NCBI GenBank assembly: GCA_035196065.1
Contig: CP136575.1
Location: 1,207,001-1,271,000 of the forward strand
DNA from: Sphingobium sp.
GTDB lineage: Bacteria; Pseudomonadota; Alphaproteobacteria; Sphingomonadales; Sphingomonadaceae
DNA length: 64,000 bases
Reading direction: 5' to 3'
Shown: positions 24,548 through 32,430 of the stretch, piece after piece
How the letters are laid out: the number at the start of each line of letters is the position of its first letter
How positions within the stretch are numbered: position 1 is the stretch's first letter
Notes under the pieces: generated by a model
What the model saw: the letters and a program-made list of their open reading frames with translations, nothing else
The model's database searches: none
Told to the model about the DNA's origin: nothing
Position numbers and translations under genes: made by a program

Positions 24548-27520
24548 ATGAAGCTGCATAAACTCGCTCTGTTTCTGACCGTGTCAAGCCTGGCCGTGCC
24601 CGGGTTCGCGCAGGATGCAGGCCTGCCCGACGATGCCAATAAGGTCACTGACACGGCCGAGCAGTCGATCGTCGTTACCGGATCGCGGATCAAGCGTGAC
24701 CCGAATGACAGCTCGCTGCCGGTTACCGTGATCACGCCTGACGATATTTCGCGTGAAGGCATCAATAGCCCCGAACAGCTCATCTCCTTCCTGACCAGCA
24801 ACGGCAATGGTGCCGACAATTTGGCGTCTAACTCCGACGTAACCAGCGGTGCTCAGCGCGGCACCAACGGTCTTTCTGCTGCGAACCTGCGCGGTCAGGG
24901 TTCGGCGTCGACGCTTGTTCTTCTGAACGGTCGCCGCGTGGCTGCTCACGGCCTTACCGGTGCAGCGGTTGACGTAAACCAGATCCCCTTCGCTGCGATC
25001 GAGCGTATCGAAGTGCTGAAAGATGGCGCCTCGGCCATTTACGGCACCGACGCGATTGGCGGTGTGATCAACTTCATCACGAAGAACAATTTTCAGGGTC
25101 TTGCCTTGAATGGCTTTGTTGACATCGCTGAAGCGGGTGACAGCCCGATCTACCGCCTTTCGGGTACGGTCGGTTATGGCGACATCAATGACGATGGTTT
25201 CAACGTCATGGCCGCGGTCAGCAAAAGCTGGAACGGTGTGCTCTATGGTAAGGATCGCGATTTCGTAAACGGAAATCAGCCGAATCGCGGCCTTTCGGTC
25301 GATACGCGTGGTACCCCGATCGCCACTATGTTCCCTGCCAATCCGAACAGCATTTTTGCGCCCACAGGTTCGCTGCTCGGCGGAACCACCGGTGCGACTG
25401 TGCTGTCCGGACTTGTGATCCCCGGTACGACGACACTGGCAAATGGCGGAATCAACTTCCTTGATCTTCCCGGCGGCGCAGGTTGTGCAAGCATGGAAGG
25501 CGGCATGGCTTATGATGAAGTACTCTGGGCTATCCCTGGCGCGCGTTTCGCCTGTTCGTGGGATACCGGTCGTGCGGCCACGCTGCAGCAGCCGCTGGAA
25601 ACACTGACCTATTATGGCAAGGCAACGTTGGCTTTGGGCGATCATCGCATCGCTGCCGAAGTGACCGGATCGGACGCCGATTCATCGAAGCGTTTCTCGA
25701 ACAACCAATATTCGATCAACGCGACCTCGTTGCCGCTTTACTATCCGCTCAATGCGACGACGGCTTCGACCTATAACGACATCTACAATCGCCTGCTTGC
25801 GGTTTTCCCGGCAATCGCGCCGAATTATGGAAAGCCGATTGCCTATCGCTGGCGCAACGTGGCGGGTGACCGTCGTGAATATGAAACCAACACCAAGACG
25901 CTCCGCGCTGGCCTGAATATCGAAGGTCCGCTGGCCAAGGGCTGGGATTATCGCGCTGGTGGTTCCTATGCGAAGAGCGAATCCTCCTCGGTCCTCGGAA
26001 CCGGTTATCATTATCGCGGCGTATTCCCCAATGCGGCTTCGGCTGTGGCATCGGGTATTGCTGGCGCGGTCTCGGGCGGTCTCGATACGCGTGCCCCGAT
26101 TGCACCGGGCGCAACTGCTCCCGGCATTGTCGGCCTACTGAACAGCGGTATCCTCAACCCCTTCTCGCTCACCCAGTCGGAGGCAGCGCTGGCAGCCCTT
26201 GCCGCAATTTCAGCTGAAGGCACCACGCTCTATGGCGGTCAATATGAGGTGAAGCAGTTCGACGCGTCGATTTCGGGTTCGCTTTTCGACCTTCCCGGCG
26301 GCGCGGTGCAGGTTGCCCTGGGGGCTGACTATCGGAAGGAAACTTACAGCTTCAACGGCTCGCCCGCCGCAGCTGCAAACCAGCCCGATATCTTTAACGT
26401 CGCTTTCGACAATGTGAACGCGCTGACACCGAAGAACCGCACGGTGAAGGCGGTTTATGGCGAAGTTCTGCTTCCGGTCTTTGACATGCTTGAAGTAACC
26501 GGTGCCGTCCGTCTCGACGATTATAGCGGCTTCGGCTCGACCGTGAATCCGAAGGTCTCTGCGAAATTCCGTCCCGTCGACTGGCTGATGTTCCGCGGTT
26601 CGTATAACACCGGCTTCCGCGTGCCTGCGTTTAACCAGATCTTCAACGGCGTGACGCAGTCGCCTAACCCAGGCAACAACCTTACCGATCCGACGACCTG
26701 CCCGGCAGGCGGCGTGATTAACGTAACCCCCGGTTGTGCAGCCATCACCCCGGATTCGCTGTCTGGCGGCAACCTGAATTTGGGCCCTGAAACGTCCGAG
26801 CAATATTCGCTCGGCGTGGTGTTCCAGCCCAGCTCGCGGCTCAGCGCGTCGTTCGATTTCTGGTCGATCGCGGTTGACGATACGATCGGGTCGCTGACCA
26901 TCCGTCAGCTTCTGGACAACATTCGCGACTTCCCGGATCGCGTGGTTCGCACCAACAACATCATCACCCTGCTTGACCTGCGCGCCGACAATATCGGTTC
27001 GCGCCGTACAGAGGGCCTTGAAGTGTCGCTACGTGCTGGTGCCGATGTGCTTGGTGGAGAGCTTACCGCGGGTCTTGATGGCACCTATCTGCTGAAAAAG
27101 CGTGAAAAGTTCCTGCCTGCATCGCCCTTTGGCCCGAGCCTGATCGGTATCTTTACCTATGCCGGCGACCTTGGTCTCAAGTGGAAGCATAATGCGTTCC
27201 TTAATTACTCGAAGGACGATTTCACCCTCACGCTGTCGCAGCTTTTCCGCAACGGCTACAAGAACAACGCGCTGCCTGCGTCGGCCACACGGCCTGACTA
27301 TAATGCGCGGGTGAAGAGCTATGTGATCTACAATATGTCAGCCAGCTATGCGTTTGATGAACGTTTCAAGCTGACCGGTGGTATCAAGAACTTGTTCGAC
27401 ACCGATCCGCCGTTCGCGATCACCTATGACAGCAACACCGGTGCCGGCAGCAGCTGGGAACCGCGCGTTGCCGACCCGCGTGGACGTTCGTTCACCCTGG
27501 GTGTGGAGGCAAAGTTCTGA
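24548..27520 (+). CDS. TonB-dependent outer-membrane receptor
   Basis: A 990-residue receptor that imports a large substrate across the outer membrane using TonB energy. It has a signal peptide ending FAQ (about residue 22), a TonB-box-like SIVVTGSRIKRD, a plug domain to about residue 180 (NLRGQGSASTLVLLNGRRVA, KDGASAIYGTDAIGGVINFI) and a long beta-barrel ending in the typical terminal phenylalanine (FTLGVEAKF). The pattern matches the large, unspecialised sphingomonad receptor class. The start at 24548 has AGGGGA at seven bases; two earlier in-frame ATG codons are weaker. The next gene is coupled by a four-base overlap and encodes an exported carboxypeptidase, hinting at a peptide or murein-derived substrate. 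Confidence 0.93.
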   Translation: MKLHKLALFLTVSSLAVPGFAQDAGLPDDANKVTDTAEQSIVVTGSRIKRDPNDSSLPVTVITPDDISREGINSPEQLISFLTSNGNGADNLASNSDVTSGAQRGTNGLSAANLRGQGSASTLVLLNGRRVAAHGLTGAAVDVNQIPFAAIERIEVLKDGASAIYGTDAIGGVINFITKNNFQGLALNGFVDIAEAGDSPIYRLSGTVGYGDINDDGFNVMAAVSKSWNGVLYGKDRDFVNGNQPNRGLSVDTRGTPIATMFPANPNSIFAPTGSLLGGTTGATVLSGLVIPGTTTLANGGINFLDLPGGAGCASMEGGMAYDEVLWAIPGARFACSWDTGRAATLQQPLETLTYYGKATLALGDHRIAAEVTGSDADSSKRFSNNQYSINATSLPLYYPLNATTASTYNDIYNRLLAVFPAIAPNYGKPIAYRWRNVAGDRREYETNTKTLRAGLNIEGPLAKGWDYRAGGSYAKSESSSVLGTGYHYRGVFPNAASAVASGIAGAVSGGLDTRAPIAPGATAPGIVGLLNSGILNPFSLTQSEAALAALAAISAEGTTLYGGQYEVKQFDASISGSLFDLPGGAVQVALGADYRKETYSFNGSPAAAANQPDIFNVAFDNVNALTPKNRTVKAVYGEVLLPVFDMLEVTGAVRLDDYSGFGSTVNPKVSAKFRPVDWLMFRGSYNTGFRVPAFNQIFNGVTQSPNPGNNLTDPTTCPAGGVINVTPGCAAITPDSLSGGNLNLGPETSEQYSLGVVFQPSSRLSASFDFWSIAVDDTIGSLTIRQLLDNIRDFPDRVVRTNNIITLLDLRADNIGSRRTEGLEVSLRAGADVLGGELTAGLDGTYLLKKREKFLPASPFGPSLIGIFTYAGDLGLKWKHNAFLNYSKDDFTLTLSQLFRNGYKNNALPASATRPDYNARVKSYVIYNMSASYAFDERFKLTGGIKNLFDTDPPFAITYDSNTGAGSSWEPRVADPRGRSFTLGVEAKF

Positions 27521-28575
27521 CGCCAACACGTCGCCATTTGATCGCAGGGCTGGGGGCGCTGGTTGCGGCCCCAGCCCTGCCGCTTTTCGAAGCAACAGCA
27601 GCGCCTTCTGCTGTGACAAAGCGTGTTGCAGGGCCGCGGCTGCGCCCCGGCGATACCATTGGCCTGATAGAGCCAGCCTCGGCTAGCGACGATCCGTTTG
27701 ACCTGACGCTGGTTGAAGAGGCGGTTCGGGCGATGGGACTGGTTCCCAAGCGCGCGCCCAATCTTGCAAAGCGCTACGGCTATCTTGCGGGGCAGGACCA
27801 GGAACGGGGCAGCGACATCACCACGATGTTCGCTGACAAGGATGTGCGTGCGATCTTTGCTGTCCGCGGCGGCTGGGGATCGGCCCGTGCCCTGCCTTAT
27901 GTCGACTGGGATGTCGTACGCGCCAACCCGAAATTCCTGTTGGGCTTCAGCGACATTACTGCGCTGCATATGGCGATTGCGGCCAAGGGTGGCGCCTATA
28001 CGCTGCATGGACCTAACGCTGGTAGTGCATGGGGTAAATCGTCGTTGGCGTCGTTCAAAGAGATCGCCTTTGACGGCGGAACGCCCTTGTTGGTCAATCC
28101 GCCTGCCAATGAAGACAGGTTGGTGCAGCGGCGTTGGCGCACCGTTAAGATCAGGGGCGGCAAGGCACAAGGCCGTTTGCTTGGCGGCAATCTGACTGTG
28201 CTGACGGCGCTGGCCGGGACGCCTTATTTGCCTGATTTTACCGGCGCGATCCTGTTTCTCGAAGACGTCGACGAGGCTGAATATCGAATCGACCGGATGT
28301 TGACCCAATTGGGGCAAGCTGGCGTGCTTAAGGCGCTTGCCGGTGTTGTGTTCGGTCAATGTACCACTTGCCGCGATCCTGACGGCAGCGGCCCGGGCGG
28401 CGGCTTCACACTGAATTCGATCCTGCGACAGCATTTTGGGCCGCTCGGTATTCCTGCCTTTGAAGGCAGTTGGTTCGGCCATATCGCCGACCAGTTTACG
28501 ATACCACAGGGCGTAATGGCCGAAATCGATGCCGATGCAGGAACGCTGAAGATCATGGAGCCGGCGGTTGCCTGA
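27517..28575 (+). CDS. Tat-exported LD-carboxypeptidase (peptidase S66)
   Basis: A 352-residue serine peptidase of family S66, the LdcA/MccF group, which cleaves L,D-bonds in tetrapeptide murein fragments or inactivates peptide antibiotics. Visible marks are RPGDTIGLIEPAS, FAVRGGWGSARALPYVDWD, the nucleophile loop LLGFSDITALH (Ser145), the glutamate loop LFLEDVDEAEYRIDR and GSWFGHIADQFTIPQG with the histidine. The start is unusual: only a CTG at 27517 gives the full twin-arginine leader TPTRRHLIAGLGALVAA; it has GGAGG seven bases upstream and overlaps the receptor stop as CTGA. The first conventional start, TTG at 27538, has no Shine-Dalgarno sequence and would cut off both arginines. Confidence 0.88.
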   Translation: MTPTRRHLIAGLGALVAAPALPLFEATAAPSAVTKRVAGPRLRPGDTIGLIEPASASDDPFDLTLVEEAVRAMGLVPKRAPNLAKRYGYLAGQDQERGSDITTMFADKDVRAIFAVRGGWGSARALPYVDWDVVRANPKFLLGFSDITALHMAIAAKGGAYTLHGPNAGSAWGKSSLASFKEIAFDGGTPLLVNPPANEDRLVQRRWRTVKIRGGKAQGRLLGGNLTVLTALAGTPYLPDFTGAILFLEDVDEAEYRIDRMLTQLGQAGVLKALAGVVFGQCTTCRDPDGSGPGGGFTLNSILRQHFGPLGIPAFEGSWFGHIADQFTIPQGVMAEIDADAGTLKIMEPAVA

Positions 28576-28638
28576 TCTTACCAGAACGGGCTGACAGCTT
28601 TTCTGGCGGTTGCCTTCGGGCGGTGCTAAACGAACCGC

Positions 28639-29040
28639 ATGCCGTTTGAACTGCCTGAAGACCTGCTGGAAGAGAACTTTCTCGCCGCAACCGGCCCGGG
28701 TGGCCAGAATGTCAACAAGGTCGCGACCGCGTGTCAGTTGCGCGTGAATATATTCGGATTGGGATTGCCGCCCTTTGCCTTTCGCAAACTGAAGATGTTG
28801 GCGGGCAGCAAGATGACAGCCGCAGGCGAATTGATCGTCACTGCGCGCAACCATCGCACCCGCGAAGCCAACCGTGCAGAGGCACGTGCGCGGATCGTCG
28901 AACTGGTCGATCAGGCGTTTGTGCGTGAAGCACCCCGGATCAAGACCAAGCCGTCACGCGCGGCTAAGGCGCGGCGGGTCGATGCCAAGAAAGAGCGCGG
29001 AGAGATCAAGAAGAATCGTGGCAAAATCAGTTTCGACTGA
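28639..29040 (+). CDS. arfB: Alternative ribosome-rescue factor / peptidyl-tRNA hydrolase ArfB
   Basis: A 133-residue class I release-factor-like protein without codon-recognition domains. It contains the catalytic loop AATGPGGQNVNKVATACQL, with the GGQ that hydrolyses peptidyl-tRNA on stalled ribosomes, and a lysine/arginine-rich C-terminal tail (KTKPSRAAKARRVDAKKERG) that reads the empty mRNA channel. Length and layout are those of ArfB/YaeJ. It is followed after 13 bases by the GAF-domain gene. Confidence 0.95.
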   Translation: MPFELPEDLLEENFLAATGPGGQNVNKVATACQLRVNIFGLGLPPFAFRKLKMLAGSKMTAAGELIVTARNHRTREANRAEARARIVELVDQAFVREAPRIKTKPSRAAKARRVDAKKERGEIKKNRGKISFD

Positions 29041-29053
29041 TTAACGCAGTGCC

Positions 29054-29539
29054 ATGTACGCATTTGATATCGCGAGCGATGCTCCCAAGTCCGAACTTTA
29101 TGCCAATCTTCTGTCTGCTGCTGATGCGCTGACGGGTGGTGAATCTGATGGCATCGCCAACATGGCGAATATCTCCGCTTTGCTTTGGCAATTCCTGCCT
29201 GATCTGAATTGGGCGGGTTTCTATCGCATGGTGGATGATGAACTTGTCCTCGGTCCCTTTCAGGGTAAGGCGGCCTGCATCCGCATTCCGCTCGATAAAG
29301 GCGTGTGCGGCGCGGCTGCGCGCGAAGCGAAAACGCAGCGGGTTGACGACGTCCATGCCTTTCCGGGGCACATCGCCTGCGATGCAGACAGCAGATCCGA
29401 GCTGGTCGTGCCTATACTGCGGGGCAGCGCCGTTATCGCTGTCATTGACCTCGATAGCCCGCGTCCCGCACGTTTCGACGAAGAGGATGCGCAAGGCATT
29501 GAGGCGTTGGCACGGCTTCTCGCTGATCGGATTGGATAA
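29054..29539 (+). CDS. msrC: Free methionine-(R)-sulfoxide reductase, GAF domain protein
   Basis: A 161-residue GAF-domain enzyme that reduces free methionine-R-sulfoxide with thioredoxin. The family motifs are NWAGFYRMVDDELVLGPFQG, ACIRIPLDKGVCGAAA and DDVHAFPGHIACDADSRSEL. Its three conserved cysteines (in ACIRI, GVCGA and IACDA) are those expected for catalysis and resolution. It has no membrane segments and is cytoplasmic. Lying just downstream of arfB, it is probably co-transcribed with it. Confidence 0.93.
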   Translation: MYAFDIASDAPKSELYANLLSAADALTGGESDGIANMANISALLWQFLPDLNWAGFYRMVDDELVLGPFQGKAACIRIPLDKGVCGAAAREAKTQRVDDVHAFPGHIACDADSRSELVVPILRGSAVIAVIDLDSPRPARFDEEDAQGIEALARLLADRIG

Positions 29540-29547
29540 CCATTCGC

Positions 29548-29859
29548 TCAGGCGATGTCCTCAAGGACGAGCGCCTCGATGGAAAGTCGCGCGCTGTCCT
29601 TCGAAGGTTCGACAGCATAAGCCATGATGTCCGCGACGAACATGCCGGGCAGGTTAAATTCGATATCGGGAAGGGCATTGGCAAGGACTGAAAGTCGTGC
29701 TGCGGCATCTTCGCCCTCCAATGCGATCAACATATTGAGCCTCGCTCCGGAAAAGGTTGCGCTGTGCCAGTCGCGCAGCGTCCAATCGTTACATTGGGCG
29801 CCTTCGATCCGTTGAAGCAGCGCGGGGATAAGGGCGCGCGGCGCTTGACGACCTGTCAT
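29548..29859 (-). CDS. Hypothetical protein, second gene of a small unit
   Basis: A 103-residue acidic protein that I do not recognise. It shows alternating strands and helices (GARLNMLIALEGEDAAARLSV, DIEFNLPGMFVADIMAYAVE) and no signal peptide, membrane segment or cysteine-rich motif. The start ATG overlaps the stop of the upstream 69-residue gene (ATGA), so the two are translationally coupled. The pair is divergent from an S24 repressor gene, which suggests regulation by it. The compositional pattern matches the neighbourhood, so recent transfer is not indicated. Confidence 0.7.
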   Translation of the reverse strand: MTGRQAPRALIPALLQRIEGAQCNDWTLRDWHSATFSGARLNMLIALEGEDAAARLSVLANALPDIEFNLPGMFVADIMAYAVEPSKDSARLSIEALVLEDIA

Positions 29860-30065
29860 GCCGCATGCCGAGCATCGATTTCGGCAGCATGCGGCGCGTA
29901 GGCCGCCATGAACGCCTCGGCCTGCGCGACCATTTTAGGCCGCAGGCTGCGTCCGTTTCGCATATCCAGCACCAGCCTGGGATCCCGCGCGACATGGCGT
30001 CCAAAAGTGGTAGGAGCCATCGCATGAAGGCGCAGGAATCTCTCAATCTTGCGGTTGATGTGCAT
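29856..30065 (-). CDS. Small HTH-like protein divergent from the S24 repressor
   Basis: A 69-residue basic protein. The central stretch TTFGRHVARDPRLVLDMRNG followed by RSLRPKMVAQAEAFM resembles the recognition half of Cro/CI-type helix-turn-helix domains and also the N-terminus of the divergent S24 protein (LSRLVGRNPAYIQQFIKRGS). A DNA-binding role is therefore plausible but not shown. GAAAGGAAAG precedes the start. It is too short for a standard annotation hit, and its coupling to the 103-residue gene suggests they act together. Confidence 0.65.
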   Translation of the reverse strand: MHINRKIERFLRLHAMAPTTFGRHVARDPRLVLDMRNGRSLRPKMVAQAEAFMAAYAPHAAEIDARHAA

Positions 30066-30155
30066 TTGTTGCTTTCCTTTCCATTCACACCACCCAGTTC
30101 GATTTCATGCCGCCACCCGACGAATCGGACGAGAACATAATAAAAACATTATTCA

Positions 30156-30169
30156 TAGGAAAAATCCTA
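30156..30169. promoter_or_regulatory. Operator 1 of the S24 repressor gene
   Basis: TAGGAAAAATCCTA is an inverted repeat of TAGGAA/TTCCTA half sites with one mismatch. It ends one base before the presumed -35 element's neighbourhood and is centred 20 bases from operator 2, so both lie on nearly the same DNA face. Confidence 0.65.
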
Positions 30170-30170
30170 C

Positions 30171-30200
30171 TTGTCTAGGAAAATTCCTATCTGTATAGCT
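30171..30200 (+). promoter_or_regulatory. Promoter of the S24 repressor gene, probably leaderless
   Basis: TTGTCT (30171-30176) and TATAGC (30194-30199) are separated by exactly 17 bases. Transcription from here should begin at or within a base or two of the ATG at 30206. No Shine-Dalgarno sequence precedes that ATG, which fits a leaderless mRNA. Confidence 0.6.
30176..30189. promoter_or_regulatory. Operator 2 inside the S24 promoter
   Basis: TAGGAA-AA-TTCCTA has perfect six-base arms and lies between the -35 and -10 elements, where a bound repressor would block RNA polymerase. It is the better of the two copies. Confidence 0.68.
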
Positions 30201-30205
30201 TGAGT

Positions 30206-30850
30206 ATGAAAATCGCCGATCCGCGCGCTGAACTGGAAAGGCTTACCCGCCAGCATGGGGCGGATTATGCCGCGCTGTCACGGCTTGTCGGCCGCAATCC
30301 TGCCTATATCCAGCAGTTCATCAAACGTGGCAGCCCGCGAAACCTTCCCGAGCGCGAACGGGCGATATTGGCGCGCTATTTCGGTGTCGATGCCCGGTTG
30401 TTGGGGGCACCTGACGATGACGGCGCAGTGCAGCCGGACGGGTTGCATCTCGTACCCAAACTGGCTGTGGGGGCTTCGGCTGGCGCAGGCGCTTGGGCCG
30501 AGGGAGAGGCGCTGGCCGGACGTGTCGGCTTTGATGAGGCCTGGCTGCGCAAATTGGGAGTCGACCCGAAGCAGGTGTCGCTGATCCGCGTCGAGGGCGA
30601 TTCGATGCAACCTGTGCTGAACGACGGCGATGACATCATGGTTGATCGGGCGGCGGCGTTCCGGACGCTGCGCGATGGTATTCATGTGATCCGGCTTGAC
30701 GGCGTTCTGATGGTGAAGCGATTGGCTCGGGCACCTGGCGGGCTCTTATCGGTGCTGTCGGACAATCCCGCCTATCCCAGCTGGCCCGAACGCGATCCGA
30801 CCGAGGTGGAACTGGTCGGACGGGTCGTCTGGGTGGGGCGCCGGTTGTGA
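30206..30850 (+). CDS. S24 family (LexA/CI-like) transcriptional repressor
   Basis: A 214-residue two-domain protein. The N-terminus (residues about 10-60) is a lambda-repressor-like helix-turn-helix (DYAALSRLVGRNPAYIQQFI). The C-terminus is an S24 self-cleaving serine-lysine domain with VEGDSMQPVLNDGDDIMVDR (Ser133) and GVLMVKRL (Lys171). LexA/CI proteins are inactivated by self-cleavage during DNA damage; whether this one cleaves is unknown, although an Ala-Gly site (GASAGAGAWAEG, about 89-100) sits where cleavage is expected. The ATG at 30206 is chosen over TTG at 30200. Paired operators at its own promoter indicate autorepression. Confidence 0.9.
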   Translation: MKIADPRAELERLTRQHGADYAALSRLVGRNPAYIQQFIKRGSPRNLPERERAILARYFGVDARLLGAPDDDGAVQPDGLHLVPKLAVGASAGAGAWAEGEALAGRVGFDEAWLRKLGVDPKQVSLIRVEGDSMQPVLNDGDDIMVDRAAAFRTLRDGIHVIRLDGVLMVKRLARAPGGLLSVLSDNPAYPSWPERDPTEVELVGRVVWVGRRL

Positions 30851-30892
30851 TCAGTCTTGCGTTCGCGCCGCTGCCTCGCCACATAGCTAGTC

Positions 30893-31573
30893 ATGTCGAA
30901 CATCACATCCAGCATGAACGCTCAGCCGCCCTTGAAGGCGGTGATCATCCCTGTCACGCCACTTGAACAGAATTGTACCCTGTTCTGGTGCACCGAAACC
31001 AACAAGGGTGCGCTGGTCGATCCCGGCGGCGACTTGCACAAGCTGAAGGATGCAGTGGCAAAAACGGGGGTGCAGCTGGAAAAGCTGCTCGTCACCCACG
31101 GCCATCTTGATCATTGCGGCCAGACAGGGATGCTGGCGCAGGAACTCGGCCTGAAAATCGAAGGTCCGCATGAGGAAGACCGCTTCTGGATCGCCCAGTT
31201 GGACAATGATGGCAAGCGCTGGGGGATGGAAGCGAAGACCTTTGAGCCTGATCGTTGGCTGAAGGATGGTGATACTGTGACCGTCGGTAATCTGACTCTA
31301 GATGTTATTCACTGCCCAGGACACACGCCGGGGCATGTGGTTTTCTACCACGGTCCGAGCCGCCTCGCGATTGTTGGCGATGTGCTGTTCCAGGGGTCAA
31401 TTGGCCGCACCGATTTTCCACGCGGCAACCATCAGGATCTGATCGATTCGATCACTCAAAAGCTTTGGCCGCTGGGCGACGATGTGACCTTCATTCCCGG
31501 CCACGGCCCGACCAGCAATTTCGGCCATGAACGCAAGGTCAACGCTTATGTGTCGGATTATGCGTTAAGCTGA
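30893..31573 (+). CDS. MBL-fold metallo-hydrolase, GloB/YcbL-like
   Basis: A 226-residue metallo-beta-lactamase-fold hydrolase. The metal ligands are in THGHLDHCGQTG, HCPGHTPGHVVFYHGPSRLAIVGDVLFQGSIGRTDFP-type loops (seen as CPGHTPGHVVFYHGP and GDVLFQGSIGRTDFP) and IPGHGPTSNFGHER. This arrangement matches type II glyoxalase-like YcbL proteins. Substrate could be S-lactoylglutathione or another thioester. It stands alone between the S24 gene and a convergent MAPEG gene, with a strong hairpin after it. Confidence 0.92.
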   Translation: MSNITSSMNAQPPLKAVIIPVTPLEQNCTLFWCTETNKGALVDPGGDLHKLKDAVAKTGVQLEKLLVTHGHLDHCGQTGMLAQELGLKIEGPHEEDRFWIAQLDNDGKRWGMEAKTFEPDRWLKDGDTVTVGNLTLDVIHCPGHTPGHVVFYHGPSRLAIVGDVLFQGSIGRTDFPRGNHQDLIDSITQKLWPLGDDVTFIPGHGPTSNFGHERKVNAYVSDYALS

Positions 31574-31587
31574 TTTCGTTACCCCCT

Positions 31588-31614
31588 CTCCCCCATCCTT
31601 GTGGGATGGGGGAG
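31588..31614. terminator. Strong hairpin between convergent genes
   Basis: CTCCCCCATCC-TTGTG-GGATGGGGGAG has perfect eleven-base arms and sits between the stops of the MBL gene and the opposite MAPEG gene. It lacks a T-run; a bidirectional termination or RNA-end role is inferred. Confidence 0.65.
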
Positions 31615-31625
31615 CAAGGAAATCA

Positions 31626-32021
31626 TCAAAGGGCGGCGTAAACGCTCCACAGCGCATAACCACCAAGGCCCAGCAAGGTCAGCATGGTGATCAGCGTACC
31701 GACCATCCGGCCCTTGCCAAGCGTGCCGCCATCCATGCCGAGGCCATGGGCCAGACGGCCAATGATGAAGGCAATGCCTACCCACCACAACCATTGCGGG
31801 CTGCCTTGGGTTGCTTCGATTGCCGCGATCAGGATCAGCGCAAAGGGTGCGCTTTCGACAAAATTGGCATGGGCGCGCATGCGGCGGATCAGAAATTCAT
31901 CGCCGCCGTCACCGATCGAGACGCTTGCTTTGCCGCGGGCTTGGCCGCAGCGGATCATGAGCCAGATATTGACCAGTGCGGCGCCCGCAGCGATCGTGAG
32001 CGTAATAGGTAATGTAAGCAT
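31626..32021 (-). CDS. MAPEG family membrane protein
   Basis: A 131-residue integral membrane protein with four hydrophobic segments (about residues 3-22, 51-70, 77-95 and 108-128). The loop RMRAHANFVESAPFALILI is the MAPEG hallmark, so it is related to glutathione S-transferase-like membrane enzymes of eicosanoid and glutathione metabolism; the bacterial function is not known. The start at 32021 has GGGAGG eight bases upstream; an in-frame extension to 32075 lacks one. A 197-base gap follows, up to rpmF, with no gene and no strong promoter visible. Confidence 0.87.
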   Translation of the reverse strand: MLTLPITLTIAAGAALVNIWLMIRCGQARGKASVSIGDGGDEFLIRRMRAHANFVESAPFALILIAAIEATQGSPQWLWWVGIAFIIGRLAHGLGMDGGTLGKGRMVGTLITMLTLLGLGGYALWSVYAAL

Positions 32022-32218
32022 GTTTGTCCTCCCGTTGTTCGAAAGCATTGCTAACAGCCATCTGCAACCTTGCAAAGCACGGAAAAATCGCTAATAGCCG
32101 CCCCTCATCCGCAGCTTCTGGGTGTATGGGCGCCGCTTCCGGCCTTGCTTGCCAGTGTCGCCAACATGCTCTAGAGCCGCAGAAACACTATATATTTTGA
32201 AATGGAACAGGTGCCGAG

Positions 32219-32395
32219 ATGGCTGTCCCCAAGAGAAAAACTTCGCCGTCCAAGCGCGGCATGCGTCGCAGCCATGATTCGCTGAAGGTAGAAGCCTTTC
32301 AGGAATGCTCGAACTGCGGTGAACTGAAGCGTCCGCACCATGTGTGCACGGCGTGCGGCCATTATAACGGCCGTGAGGTTCTGGCTGTAGCCTAA
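32219..32395 (+). CDS. rpmF: 50S ribosomal protein L32
   Basis: A 58-residue L32 beginning [20 protein letters not shown], with a zinc-ribbon of two CxxC pairs ([20 protein letters not shown]). It is too short for most gene-length cut-offs but clear in sequence. It starts the conserved rpmF-plsX-fabH cluster; plsX follows after 35 bases. An AT-rich stretch with TATATA at 32188-32196 lies upstream and may belong to its promoter. Confidence 0.97.
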   Translation: MAVPKRKTSPSKRGMRRSHDSLKVEAFQECSNCGELKRPHHVCTACGHYNGREVLAVA

Positions 32396-32430
32396 TTCGG
32401 TCGCTCTCTGACCAATCGGGAGACGATATT

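Noticed and set aside
27424-28854. A 476-codon minus-strand reading frame across the LD-carboxypeptidase gene
   Set aside because: It overlaps three real genes on the other strand and shows only shadow composition.
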